NCBI GenBank assembly: GCA_903891375.1 | Contig: CAITEL010000239.1 | Span: 1 to 13,645, forward strand | Length of the DNA stretch: 13,645 bases | Reading direction: 5' to 3' | Source of the DNA: an uncultured Neisseriaceae bacterium | GTDB lineage: Bacteria; Pseudomonadota; Gammaproteobacteria; Burkholderiales; UBA11063 | Part shown: positions 5,663-13,645 of the stretch, in pieces | How the letters are laid out: each line of letters begins with the position of its first letter | Position numbering within the stretch: position 1 is the first letter of the stretch | The notes under the pieces: generated by a model | What the model saw: the letters and a program-made list of their open reading frames with translations, nothing else | What the model was told of the DNA's origin: nothing | Databases searched by the model: none | Position numbers and translations under genes: made by a program

Positions 5663-6808
5663 ATGAAGAAATTATTAGCTGTTTTATTCGTGAGTCTTGC
5701 AGTGTTTGGTTGCAGTAAGAAGCAGAAAATGCAATTACCCCCACATCATGTAGATATTTTGGTGGTAAAAGGCCACAATGTACCTTATGGGTTTGATTAT
5801 CCAGGTTCAGTTAGTGGTGTAGCTGATTTTCAGGTGATACCGCGTGTAAATGGCGTATTATTTAAGCAACTATACAAAGAAGGTTCTTTTGTAAAGAAAG
5901 ACCAAATATTGTACCAAGTTGATCCAAGACCTTTTCAGAATCAATTAGAGGCAGATCAGGGGCAATTGCTGAAAGATCAAACTGCAGCTACGCAAAATAA
6001 AATAATTTTAGATAGATATAACAGTTTGTATAAAGTTGGAGGTGTTGCACAGCAAGATGTTGATACCGCTACGATAAACTATAATACATCTGCAGGTCAG
6101 GTTCAAACAGATCAAGCTAACATAAAAAACGACAAACTAAACTTGGAGTATTGTGACGTAAGGTCTCCTGTTGATGGATTGATTTCGGAAAGATTAGTTT
6201 CAGTGGGTACGATGGTAACTGCATATCAAACAGTTTTAAATAATATTAATAGTAAAAGTGACATGTACATAAACTTTTCGGTACCTGAGAATGATCGTTT
6301 AGAACTACAAAATGGTATAGCAGCTGGTAAAGTAATTATTCCGAATGATTATAAATTTCTGATGAATCTACAGTTAGCTGATGGAACAATGATAGAAAGT
6401 GCTGGTAAAGTAAATTTTTTTGATACAAGAATCAGTTTACAAAATGGTACATGGAATATGCGTGGGGATGTAGATAACAAAAATATTAGTATAAAGTTAC
6501 TTTCAGGTCAATATGTCCATGTATATTTGGTAGGAGCGCTATTTAAAAAAGCAATAGCTATTCCACAATCGTCAGTTTTTAGAGATGATAAAACAGCGTT
6601 TATATATACATTAGGCGATGATAATAAAGTAGTAAAGCGCCCAATTACAACTGGTGTAATGAATGGGCAACTATGGGTTATCGATGCGGGTTTAAATGAT
6701 GGTGATAAAGTTATTGTTAATGGTGGGATGAAAGTTTTACCAGGAGATACTGTGGTGATTGATAGTACAACAACCCAAACTAAAGCAAATATTTTAAATG
6801 AAATCTAA
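5663..6808 (+). CDS. RND efflux periplasmic adaptor lipoprotein (AcrA/MexA/MtrC-like)
   Basis: The 381-residue membrane-fusion protein bridges the inner-membrane pump to an outer-membrane channel. A lipoprotein signal peptide (MKKLLAVLFVSLAVFGC) has lipobox VFGC and acylated Cys17. The split lipoyl domain is visible as VIPRVNGVLFKQLYKEGSFV with KKDQILYQVDPRPF (58-91), and NLEYCDVRSPVDGLISERLV (160-179). Between them a helical hairpin (about 95-155) rich in Gln/Asp/Lys would contact the channel. A beta-barrel domain follows (about 198-290), then the membrane-proximal domain (AIAIPQSSVF, 297-306, to VLPGDTVV, 358-365). Residue +2 after the lipid Cys is Ser, not the Asp that retains AcrA-type lipoproteins in the inner membrane in enterics; that rule may not hold here. 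The Shine-Dalgarno sequence is weak (GGA ten bases upstream). It is the first gene of the operon, 22 bp before the permease. Confidence 0.95.
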   Translation: MKKLLAVLFVSLAVFGCSKKQKMQLPPHHVDILVVKGHNVPYGFDYPGSVSGVADFQVIPRVNGVLFKQLYKEGSFVKKDQILYQVDPRPFQNQLEADQGQLLKDQTAATQNKIILDRYNSLYKVGGVAQQDVDTATINYNTSAGQVQTDQANIKNDKLNLEYCDVRSPVDGLISERLVSVGTMVTAYQTVLNNINSKSDMYINFSVPENDRLELQNGIAAGKVIIPNDYKFLMNLQLADGTMIESAGKVNFFDTRISLQNGTWNMRGDVDNKNISIKLLSGQYVHVYLVGALFKKAIAIPQSSVFRDDKTAFIYTLGDDNKVVKRPITTGVMNGQLWVIDAGLNDGDKVIVNGGMKVLPGDTVVIDSTTTQTKANILNEI

Positions 6809-6830
6809 CCACGCATAAAGGATAATAATA

Positions 6831-9800
6831 ATGTTTTGTCGTTTTTTTATACTACGACCTGTCTTATCAATAGTAATCTCAATTATTATAGTTATAGCAG
6901 GTGCAGTAGCTATTTGGGCTGCACCTATTTCCCAATACCCTGATATCACTCCACCACGGATTGTCGTTAATGCAACATTCCCAGGTGCTAATTCAGAAAC
7001 TTTGGCAAGTTCAGTTGCTGCTCCGTTAGAGGATCAAATCTCTGGAGTGAGCAATATGCTTTATATGGTGTCATCAAGTGCCAATGCAAGTAATTCAGTT
7101 TCAATTACTATTTATTTTGATATTGGTACGGATTTAAACTCGGTAATGAGTGATGTCCTTAACCGTATTAATTCAGCTTTACCGCAAATGCCATTAAGTG
7201 TACAACAACAAGGTGTTACGGTGCGTAAAGCCTCTCCAGATATGTTCTTGCTCATCAATATGTATACGGATGGGTATCCAGATAAAATATTCTTAAGCAA
7301 TTACGCTTATCGTTACGTATATCCAGTATTGAGTCAAATAAATGGTGTTGGTCTTGTAAATTTGGTGGGAAATAATAATTTTGCTATGCGAGTTTGGTTA
7401 GATCCAAAAAAATTAGCTTACTACGGGCTCACTACTAATGATGTATCAAGTGCGATTCAAGAACAAAATAAACCATTTTCTATTGGTTTAATGGGCATGC
7501 CTCCTACTAACGGTAAATCACAATTCCAATTTATGATAAACACCCAAGGGTATTTTACTGATGTGGAGCAATTTAAAAATATTATCGTACGAGCCAATCA
7601 AAATAATGGTCAAAATCAAATTATACGAATAAAAGATTTAGGTAGAGTTACGCTAGATGGACAGTCATATGCAACTACCGCATTAAAAATTGATAAAGAT
7701 CCTAAAACTGGGAAGTTAACATATAGGGATTCAGTATCATTACTGTTATACTTAGCGCCAGGGGCTAATCAATTATCCACTAAACAGGTTATAGATAATA
7801 CTATGAAAGAATTATCTAAACATTTTCCAGCTGGAATCAAATACTATTACCACTATGATGCTTCTGTATTCGTAAAGGCCTCGATACACCAGGTATTATC
7901 TACTTTTAGGGATGCGTTCATTTTAGTTTTCTTAGTTGTTTTTTTGTTTATTCAAAATTTACGTGGAACGATAATTCCGATGTTAGCTATTCCAGTATCT
8001 ATTATTGGAACATTTGCTGGTATTTATGCTTTGGGGTTTTCAATAAATACATTGACATTATTTGCAGTGGTTTTAGCTATTGGGATTGTGGTTGATGATG
8101 CGATAGTCGTCCTAGAGAACGTAGAGCGCCTCATGGCAGAGGAAAAACTAAACTCCACTGATGCAGCGATTAAGGCTATGGAAGAAGTGGCCTCCCCAGT
8201 TATTGCAATTGTTTTGGTGCTTAACTCGGTGTTTTTACCTGTTGCGTTTTTAGGTGGATTTGCTGGGTTACTTTTTAAACAATTCGCAGTTACTATTGCA
8301 ATCTCAGTGTTTTTATCGGGGGTTGTAGCTCTAACCTTAACTCCAACGCTTTGTGCAATTTTTCTTAAAAACGTTACACATGAAGCAGAAAAAACTAAAC
8401 CTAAATTTTTTCAAGTTTTTGATATGGGGTTTGAAAAATTTAAGGCATTTTATTTAAAACTAGTAAACTATTTATTAGATAAAACTAAGGTAGCTTATAT
8501 TATTTTTGCAATAGTTTCAGTGATTACAGTAGGTTTATATAAAATTATCCCAGGGTCATTGATGCCATTAGAAGATATGGGTTATTATTATACTACTGTA
8601 ACGTTACCAGGTGCTTCATCGCTAGATAGAACCACGAAAGAGTCAATGAAATTGGCGCAATATTTAAACACATTACCTGCAACATACCAAACCCTAGCGT
8701 TAGTGGGTATTGACATACTAGATAATGGAACAAACAAAACAAATGCTGCTTTTGTTGTGACTACGCTAAAACCGTGGGATGAAAGGAAAAAGAAAAGCCA
8801 ACAAATAGATGCACTAATAGCATCAACTAATAAATTTGGTTATATGGATAAAGGTGCTAGGATTATTGCCTTTAATTCACCTCCAATTCGTGGACTCAGT
8901 CAAAGTGGTGGCGTAACTTTTTATTTACAGGCTACAACTGATGTTTCGGTTAGACAAATATATGCGGATTCAATGAAACTCATTGGTGCGTTAAATAAAT
9001 ATCCATCGGTAGCTTTTGCAATGCAGTTTTATGATGTTTCGGTGCCACAACTATACATTAATTTAGATCGAGATAAAGCTAAATTATATGGGGTAAATAT
9101 CTCTGATGTGTTTACTGCACTACAGGCTACATTTGGTACATATTATGTTAATTACTTCCAGAGATGGAATGATTTATGGTGGGTGATTTTACAGTCAGAC
9201 TACAAACTTAGAAATACACCAGATTTATTGAAAACAGTGTATGTTAGAGGTAATGCAACAAACGGTGGTGCTATTGCCCAAAGTGGTGGTTCCAGTCAGT
9301 TAATTCCTGTGGGGAGCCTAGCCACAGTATCGTTTAAAGATGGTCCAGAGGTTGTGACACGGTTTAATGACTATTTAGCGAGTCAAATCATTGTTAACCC
9401 TAAGCCAGGGAAAACGAGTGGCGATGTAATGAATGCTATTAATGACGCAGTTCCTAAGGTATTAGGTGAACAATATGCAGTTAAATGGTTTGGACCAGCG
9501 TATCAGCAAGCCACAAGTGGTGCAAGTTCACAAATTGCATTCATTTTTGGGATTGTTATGGTATTTTTAATTTTAGCGGCCTTGTACGAATTATGGGGTT
9601 TACCTTTGTCTATTTTAATGTCGATTCCATTTGCATTGTTTGGTGCTGCCATAATGTTGCTAGTTTCAGGAAAGCCTAATGATATTTATTTTCAAGTAAG
9701 TTTAATTACGCTTATTGGATTATCAGCTAAAAATGCCATTTTGATTGTGGAATTTGCATTGGAGGGCTATTTACATCATGGTATGAGTGCGCGAGATGCT

Positions 9801-10052
9801 GCAGTAGAGGGGGCAAGGCTTAGGTTTAGGCCTATTGTGATGACATCTTTAGCATTTATTTTAGGTGCCATGCCATTAGTGTTAGCTGATGGTGCTGGTG
9901 CTAACTCACAGCATTCTGTTGGTACGGGAATAGTTGGTGGAATGTTAGGCTCTACATTTTTAGCAACATTGTTTGTACCGTTGTTCTTTATTACATGTAT
10001 TAAATTAAGTAAGAAAGGGAAAGTTATTCATGAAAATAAAAAATCTAGTTAA
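6831..10052 (+). CDS. RND multidrug efflux permease, HAE1 family (AcrB/MexB/MtrD-like)
   Basis: This is a 1073-residue proton-driven inner-membrane exporter, slightly longer than AcrB (1049). It has the duplicated RND plan: TM1 (about 8-30), first periplasmic domain starting ISQYPDITPPRIVV, TM2-6 (about 357-512), a cytoplasmic linker and TM7 (about 552-572), second periplasmic domain (574-895), and TM8-12 (about 900-1060). Proton-relay residues are intact: Asp422-Asp423 in GIVVDDAIVVLENVERLMAE (equivalent to AcrB 407-408) and Lys967 in LIGLSAKNAILIVEFA (equivalent to Lys940). The HAE1 motifs PGASSLDRT and RFRPIVMTSLAFILGAMPLV are present. AAGGA eight bases before ATG supports the start. The last 23 bases overlap the TPR gene. 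Substrates cannot be predicted. No outer-membrane factor gene follows, so the pump must borrow a TolC/MtrE-like channel encoded elsewhere. Confidence 0.97.
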   Translation: MFCRFFILRPVLSIVISIIIVIAGAVAIWAAPISQYPDITPPRIVVNATFPGANSETLASSVAAPLEDQISGVSNMLYMVSSSANASNSVSITIYFDIGTDLNSVMSDVLNRINSALPQMPLSVQQQGVTVRKASPDMFLLINMYTDGYPDKIFLSNYAYRYVYPVLSQINGVGLVNLVGNNNFAMRVWLDPKKLAYYGLTTNDVSSAIQEQNKPFSIGLMGMPPTNGKSQFQFMINTQGYFTDVEQFKNIIVRANQNNGQNQIIRIKDLGRVTLDGQSYATTALKIDKDPKTGKLTYRDSVSLLLYLAPGANQLSTKQVIDNTMKELSKHFPAGIKYYYHYDASVFVKASIHQVLSTFRDAFILVFLVVFLFIQNLRGTIIPMLAIPVSIIGTFAGIYALGFSINTLTLFAVVLAIGIVVDDAIVVLENVERLMAEEKLNSTDAAIKAMEEVASPVIAIVLVLNSVFLPVAFLGGFAGLLFKQFAVTIAISVFLSGVVALTLTPTLCAIFLKNVTHEAEKTKPKFFQVFDMGFEKFKAFYLKLVNYLLDKTKVAYIIFAIVSVITVGLYKIIPGSLMPLEDMGYYYTTVTLPGASSLDRTTKESMKLAQYLNTLPATYQTLALVGIDILDNGTNKTNAAFVVTTLKPWDERKKKSQQIDALIASTNKFGYMDKGARIIAFNSPPIRGLSQSGGVTFYLQATTDVSVRQIYADSMKLIGALNKYPSVAFAMQFYDVSVPQLYINLDRDKAKLYGVNISDVFTALQATFGTYYVNYFQRWNDLWWVILQSDYKLRNTPDLLKTVYVRGNATNGGAIAQSGGSSQLIPVGSLATVSFKDGPEVVTRFNDYLASQIIVNPKPGKTSGDVMNAINDAVPKVLGEQYAVKWFGPAYQQATSGASSQIAFIFGIVMVFLILAALYELWGLPLSILMSIPFALFGAAIMLLVSGKPNDIYFQVSLITLIGLSAKNAILIVEFALEGYLHHGMSARDAAVEGARLRFRPIVMTSLAFILGAMPLVLADGAGANSQHSVGTGIVGGMLGSTFLATLFVPLFFITCIKLSKKGKVIHENKKSS

Positions 10053-10917
10053 AATATTACTTGTGGGATTATGTACCCATAGTTTTGCAACTTCAACTGG
10101 TAGTAATGGGCAGACTTTAGGTAAACCAATTAGTGGAGAGGTTAAGGCATCAGATGTTGCTGGTTCTCGTATTGCTACATCAGTTAACACTACAGGTGGA
10201 AGATTTACTATAAATAATGCTACGCCACTGAGTGTTGAATTATTGGATAAGTGTTGGGAAAAAAGAGAGAATTTAGCAAATCAAAAAATTATTGCAAATT
10301 ATCTAATGCATCAGCCAAAAGTAGCAAATGATTTTGAAACAGCGTGGAAAACTGCACGTTTAGTCTACTTTATTGGAAATTATGGCTATGGAGAAAAGAT
10401 GTTTGTGGATACCAAAGCTGGAGTTACGCTATTTAATTATGGTGCAGAGGCTGGTAAAATCGCATATAAATTAGAACCATCAAAAGTAGAGGGGTATTAC
10501 TGGTATGCTATTGATTTAGGTAGTTATGGTTTAGCTAAAGGTATTTTATCGGCAGCCGCTAATGCTGGTGATGGTATGGATGCATTAAAAAAAGCTAAGG
10601 CGATTGATCCCATGTATCATTGGAGTGGTAGTAGCCGTATCTTAGGACGTTATTATCAAGAGTTACCAGGGTTATTTGGTGGTAGTAATAAAAAGGCGAT
10701 AGAGTTATTCAAAAATACTACGGAACAATCCCCAGAGTTTGATAACAACTGGTTATTTTTAGGTCGTTTTTATATGAATGATGGTAATTATAAAGAAGCA
10801 TTAGATAGTTGTACAAAAGCATTAGATATATCACCTGTTGATGGTAAGTTTGAAGAGATGCGATATAAACGTGAAGCTAAAGAATGTATTACTAAAGCGA
10901 AAGGTAAACTAAGTTAA
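10030..10917 (+). CDS. Exported TPR protein resembling TRAP transporter T-component (TatT-like)
   Basis: This 295-residue protein begins with a Sec signal peptide (MKIKNLVKILLVGLCTHSFA, probable cleavage after Ala20). LVGLC is not a proper lipobox. Residues 20-65 are a low-complexity Gly/Thr/Ser/Asn linker. From about 68 to 295 it is alpha-helical with TPR character: YGAEAGKIAYKLEPSKVEGY (137-156), GMDALKKAKAIDP (182-194), LGRYYQELPGLFGGSNKKAI (205-224) and LGRFYMNDGNYKEALDSCTK (244-263). The Y-x-x-x-PGL-x-GG step followed by two TPR-like helix pairs recalls the periplasmic T-component proteins (TatT, Tp0956) that bind hydrophobic ligands with TRAP-family partners; no TRAP genes are here. GGGA nine bases before ATG supports the start, and it overlaps the permease gene by 23 bases, implying coupled translation. 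It may assist the pump in the periplasm; that role is inference. Confidence 0.8.
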   Translation: MKIKNLVKILLVGLCTHSFATSTGSNGQTLGKPISGEVKASDVAGSRIATSVNTTGGRFTINNATPLSVELLDKCWEKRENLANQKIIANYLMHQPKVANDFETAWKTARLVYFIGNYGYGEKMFVDTKAGVTLFNYGAEAGKIAYKLEPSKVEGYYWYAIDLGSYGLAKGILSAAANAGDGMDALKKAKAIDPMYHWSGSSRILGRYYQELPGLFGGSNKKAIELFKNTTEQSPEFDNNWLFLGRFYMNDGNYKEALDSCTKALDISPVDGKFEEMRYKREAKECITKAKGKLS

Positions 10918-10925
10918 AATTACGT

Positions 10926-12521
10926 ATGAAGATAGCAATTTATCAATTTAATGCAATTATTGGTGCTTTAGAATCCAATGTTAATAAGATTACACAAAAA
11001 ATCATTGAAGCAAAGACATTTGGGTGTAGTTTATTTTTATTACCTGAACTTGCCATTTGTGGTTATCCCCCTGAGGATTTGTTGTTTCGTGAAGATTTTC
11101 ATGTGCAGATTCAATCATATCTTGACACATTTTTGCATATTTCAGGTATTACTTTGGTTATACCTGCACCGTACCATATAGAAAATAAATGTTTTAATAG
11201 CGCATTTATAATTAGAGATGGTAAAGTATTAACTAGGTATGATAAAAAAATACTCCCTAATTATGGTGTATTTGATGATAAGCGTTATTTTGAGATAGGT
11301 AGTAGCTCCTGTGTTGTAGAGTGTGATGGAGTTAGAGTAGGTGTTGTTATATGTGAAGATATGTGGGAGACAGAACCAATACTTGATGCTAAAAATAGCG
11401 GTGCAGATATTATTTGTGTATTGAATGCTTCACCATTTTATGATACAAAATTTGAAGAGCGTGTGGCAATTGCACAAAAACGGGTCCAAGAGAGCAATTT
11501 ACCATTAATTTACGTTAATGCCGTTGGCGGACAAGATGAAATTGTTTATGATGGTGCTTCATTTGTTTTAAATGTTAAAGGTGAGATTTGTGCACAATTA
11601 AATGCGTTTACCGAAGAGCTAGAATATATAGAGTACAATGACAAACGAGTAACCCTAGGGATAAAAAATATCTATCCAAATTATGAAGAGCGAATCTATA
11701 AATCCTTAGTGCTTGGGGTACATGATTATGTGAAAAAAAATGGCTTTGTCGGGGTTGTTTTAGGTCTATCTGGTGGGGTTGATTCCGCCCTAACTTTAGC
11801 TATAGCAGTTGACGCAATAGGGGTAGATAATGTTATGGCTGTAATGATGCCATCCATCTACACAGCGGATATAAGCATTAATGACTCACGAGAAATGGTA
11901 AAACGCTTACAACTCAAAAATTACCACGAGATAGACATTAATGATATATTTAACCAAGTTAATAATAAACTTTCACCAATCTTTAAAGAAATGCCTGTGG
12001 ATGCAACAGAAGAAAATCTTCAGGCACGTATTCGTGGTACATTAAACATGGCAATTTCAAATAAATTTGGTTATTTGGTGCTTACAACTGGTAATAAATC
12101 AGAGATGGCAACAGGTTATGCCACATTATACGGTGATATGGCTGGTGGATATGCAGTACTAAAAGATGTGCTAAAAACAGTAGTGTATAAATTAAGTAAA
12201 TGGAGAAATAGCCAATCAGAAATTATTCCAGAGCGTATTATAACTCGGCCACCGTCAGCCGAATTACGAGATAATCAGGTAGATCAGGATTCGTTGCCAG
12301 ATTATGACACCTTAGATAAAATTATTAATTACATAGTGGAAGACAAGCTATCTGCGAATGAAATAATAGGTAAAGGATTTACCACTCAAGATGTTAAGCG
12401 AGTGGCACACTTAATAAAAATTAATGAATATAAGCGCAGACAATCAGCGGTTGGACCAAAAGTTACAGAGACGGATTTTGCAAAAGATTGGCGTTATCCG
12501 ATTACGCATCATTTTAAGTGA
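10926..12521 (+). CDS. nadE: Glutamine-dependent NAD(+) synthetase
   Basis: The 531-residue cytosolic enzyme makes NAD+ from nicotinic acid adenine dinucleotide, ATP and glutamine (EC 6.3.5.1), the last NAD biosynthesis step. The N-terminal nitrilase-type glutaminase domain (1-~245) has the Glu-Lys-Cys triad: Glu41 in LLPELAICGYPPEDLL, Lys107 in YDKKILPNYGVFDDKRYF, and Cys143 in VGVVICEDMWE. The C-terminal synthetase domain (~255-531) has the PP-loop SGGVDS (282-287), LTTGNKSEMATGYATLYGDM (386-405), RPPSAEL (441-447) and YKRRQSAVGPKVT (502-514). Length is normal for the two-domain form, so ammonia comes from glutamine. It starts eight bases after the TPR stop with no clear Shine-Dalgarno sequence (only AAGGT ~20 bases upstream), suggesting re-initiation and membership of the efflux operon. 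No terminator hairpin follows. Confidence 0.96.
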   Translation: MKIAIYQFNAIIGALESNVNKITQKIIEAKTFGCSLFLLPELAICGYPPEDLLFREDFHVQIQSYLDTFLHISGITLVIPAPYHIENKCFNSAFIIRDGKVLTRYDKKILPNYGVFDDKRYFEIGSSSCVVECDGVRVGVVICEDMWETEPILDAKNSGADIICVLNASPFYDTKFEERVAIAQKRVQESNLPLIYVNAVGGQDEIVYDGASFVLNVKGEICAQLNAFTEELEYIEYNDKRVTLGIKNIYPNYEERIYKSLVLGVHDYVKKNGFVGVVLGLSGGVDSALTLAIAVDAIGVDNVMAVMMPSIYTADISINDSREMVKRLQLKNYHEIDINDIFNQVNNKLSPIFKEMPVDATEENLQARIRGTLNMAISNKFGYLVLTTGNKSEMATGYATLYGDMAGGYAVLKDVLKTVVYKLSKWRNSQSEIIPERIITRPPSAELRDNQVDQDSLPDYDTLDKIINYIVEDKLSANEIIGKGFTTQDVKRVAHLIKINEYKRRQSAVGPKVTETDFAKDWRYPITHHFK

Positions 12522-12581
12522 TTGAATGAAACGACTGAGTAAAGAATGAAGTTACAGTTAAAATTTAAGGAAGTTCACTAA

Positions 12582-13645
12582 ATGCAAAATACATTAAAAC
12601 CATTACCAGTTAGTTTGTCAGATATTACGACAATATTATCTAACGGGTTTCAATATGTAGATAAAACCGAGTTTGTTTATAATATGGTGCGCTATCCCAG
12701 TAAGTTTTTTCTCTCACGTCCACGTCGTTTTGGTAAAAGTACATTATTGTCTACATTTAATGAAGTTTTTAGTGGTAAGAAAGAATTATTTAAAGAACAG
12801 TGGATATATCAAAGTCAATGGGATTGGCAGGTATATCCAATTATTCGCCTTGATTTTAATGTGGCTATGAGCACTGATTTAGAGTTTTATATCAAAGAAA
12901 ATTTAAAAAATATAGCAATTAATTATGGAGTATTCAATCAAGTAGATTATGAGCGCTTACCATATGATTTATACTTTAGGAATTTAATTATTACATTATA
13001 TGATAAATGTAATAAACAACAAGTAGTGATTTTAATTGATGAATACGATAAGCCAATTTTGGATGTTATTGATGATGTGGCTTTGGCATCAAAAAAACGT
13101 GATATCTTAAAAGGTTTCTATACAATAATTAAGGGTGTGGATGAATGTTTACGTTTTGTGTTTTTAACTGGAGTAACTAGATTTAGTAAGGTGGGAGTAT
13201 TTAGTGATTTAAATAATCTAAATGATATTTCCATGGATAAACAATATGCAGATATTTGTGGGATTACCCAAGAAGAGTTAGAGTTATATTTTAAAAATTA
13301 TATTGAAGAATTAGCTAAAGCACAAAGTATAACTTACGCAAAATGTTTGCTTAAGATAAAAGAATGGTATAATGGTTTTTGTTTTAGTGAGGATGGTATT
13401 TCGGTATATAATTTATACTCAACGGTACTACTATTACAAAAAATGAAATTTGCTAATTATTGGTTTACTAGTGGTAATCCATCATTTTTGATTAAATTAA
13501 TAAAAAAAGAAACAAATCTAGAGTTGTTTAAATTCGATAATTATCAGTTGTATGCGTCACAGTTTGAAACATTTGAAATAGATAATCTAAATTTAACTGC
13601 GATATTATTTCAAGCTGGGTATTTAACAATTAAAAGTTATGATGA
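12582..13645 (+). CDS. AAA-ATPase-like protein of the PD-(D/E)XK-associated family, 5' part only
   Basis: An open frame starts at ATG 12582 (AAGGA ten bases upstream) and runs off the window after 354 codons without a stop. It opens with LPVSLSDITTILSNGFQYVD (8-27), then the Walker A variant SRPRRFGKSTLL (45-56). Walker B is VVILIDEYDKPILD (148-161) with Asp153-Glu154. The sensor-like FVFLTGVTRFSKVGVFSDLN (192-211) and EWYNGFCF (261-268), SVYNLYS (274-280) and NYWFTSGNP (292-300) complete the family signature (AAA-ATPase_like, PF09820 by my recollection). Full-length members are about 500-580 residues and usually end in a DUF1703 PD-(D/E)XK nuclease-like domain, which would lie beyond the window. 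These multi-copy genes are frequent in host-associated and some environmental bacteria; their function is not established. It is 60 bp after nadE. Confidence 0.9.
   Translation, partial: MQNTLKPLPVSLSDITTILSNGFQYVDKTEFVYNMVRYPSKFFLSRPRRFGKSTLLSTFNEVFSGKKELFKEQWIYQSQWDWQVYPIIRLDFNVAMSTDLEFYIKENLKNIAINYGVFNQVDYERLPYDLYFRNLIITLYDKCNKQQVVILIDEYDKPILDVIDDVALASKKRDILKGFYTIIKGVDECLRFVFLTGVTRFSKVGVFSDLNNLNDISMDKQYADICGITQEELELYFKNYIEELAKAQSITYAKCLLKIKEWYNGFCFSEDGISVYNLYSTVLLLQKMKFANYWFTSGNPSFLIKLIKKETNLELFKFDNYQLYASQFETFEIDNLNLTAILFQAGYLTIKSYD

Noticed and set aside
10030..10917. TPR protein as a lipoprotein
   Set aside because: LVGLC places Leu before Cys, which does not satisfy the lipobox; a Sec signal peptide cut after SFA fits better.
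12522..12581. Terminator after nadE or a separate promoter for the ATPase gene
   Set aside because: No stable hairpin with T-run and no paired -35/-10 boxes of reasonable quality were found in the 60 bases.
1..13645. CRISPR array, tRNA, rRNA, integrase or insertion sequence
   Set aside because: No regularly spaced direct repeats, tRNA-like segments, or transposase/integrase motifs were seen on either strand.

Overview
The window is AT-rich DNA from a Gram-negative proteobacterium. It encodes an inner-membrane RND efflux pump with a lipoprotein adaptor, a PglL-type protein O-oligosaccharyltransferase and exported periplasmic proteins. PglL, a CrgA-like LysR regulator and a palindrome built like the Neisseria dRS3 element hint at a low-GC betaproteobacterium near the Neisseriales. 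A gammaproteobacterium is not excluded, and this placement is inference.

Left part (1-2700), accessory in character. It holds a fragment of a beta-propeller-like repeat protein whose best start is out of frame across a six-base homopolymer, two long hairpin-forming inverted repeats, and a LysR-type regulator. Divergent from the regulator is a 67-residue gene whose last ~40 residues resemble the C-terminal tail of adenylosuccinate lyase (PurB). Next comes a RelE/ParE-type toxin-antitoxin pair on the minus strand, with a clear sigma70 promoter and a palindromic operator, followed by a GC-rich REP/dRS3-like palindrome.

Middle part (2700-5450), minus strand: a Mak-type ROK fructokinase preceded by a PglL-family O-oligosaccharyltransferase.

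Right part (5450-12521), plus strand: a tightly packed presumptive operon of efflux adaptor lipoprotein, RND (HAE1) permease, a periplasmic TPR protein resembling the TRAP T-component, and glutamine-dependent NAD synthetase. No outer-membrane channel gene is present; the TPR gene sits where one would often be found. The pump operon and the pglL-like gene diverge from a 217-bp region with a nearly symmetrical pair of extended -10 boxes and a palindrome at the predicted pump transcription start.

Right edge (12582-13645): the first 354 codons of an AAA-ATPase-like protein of the family that usually carries a C-terminal PD-(D/E)XK nuclease domain. It runs off the window.
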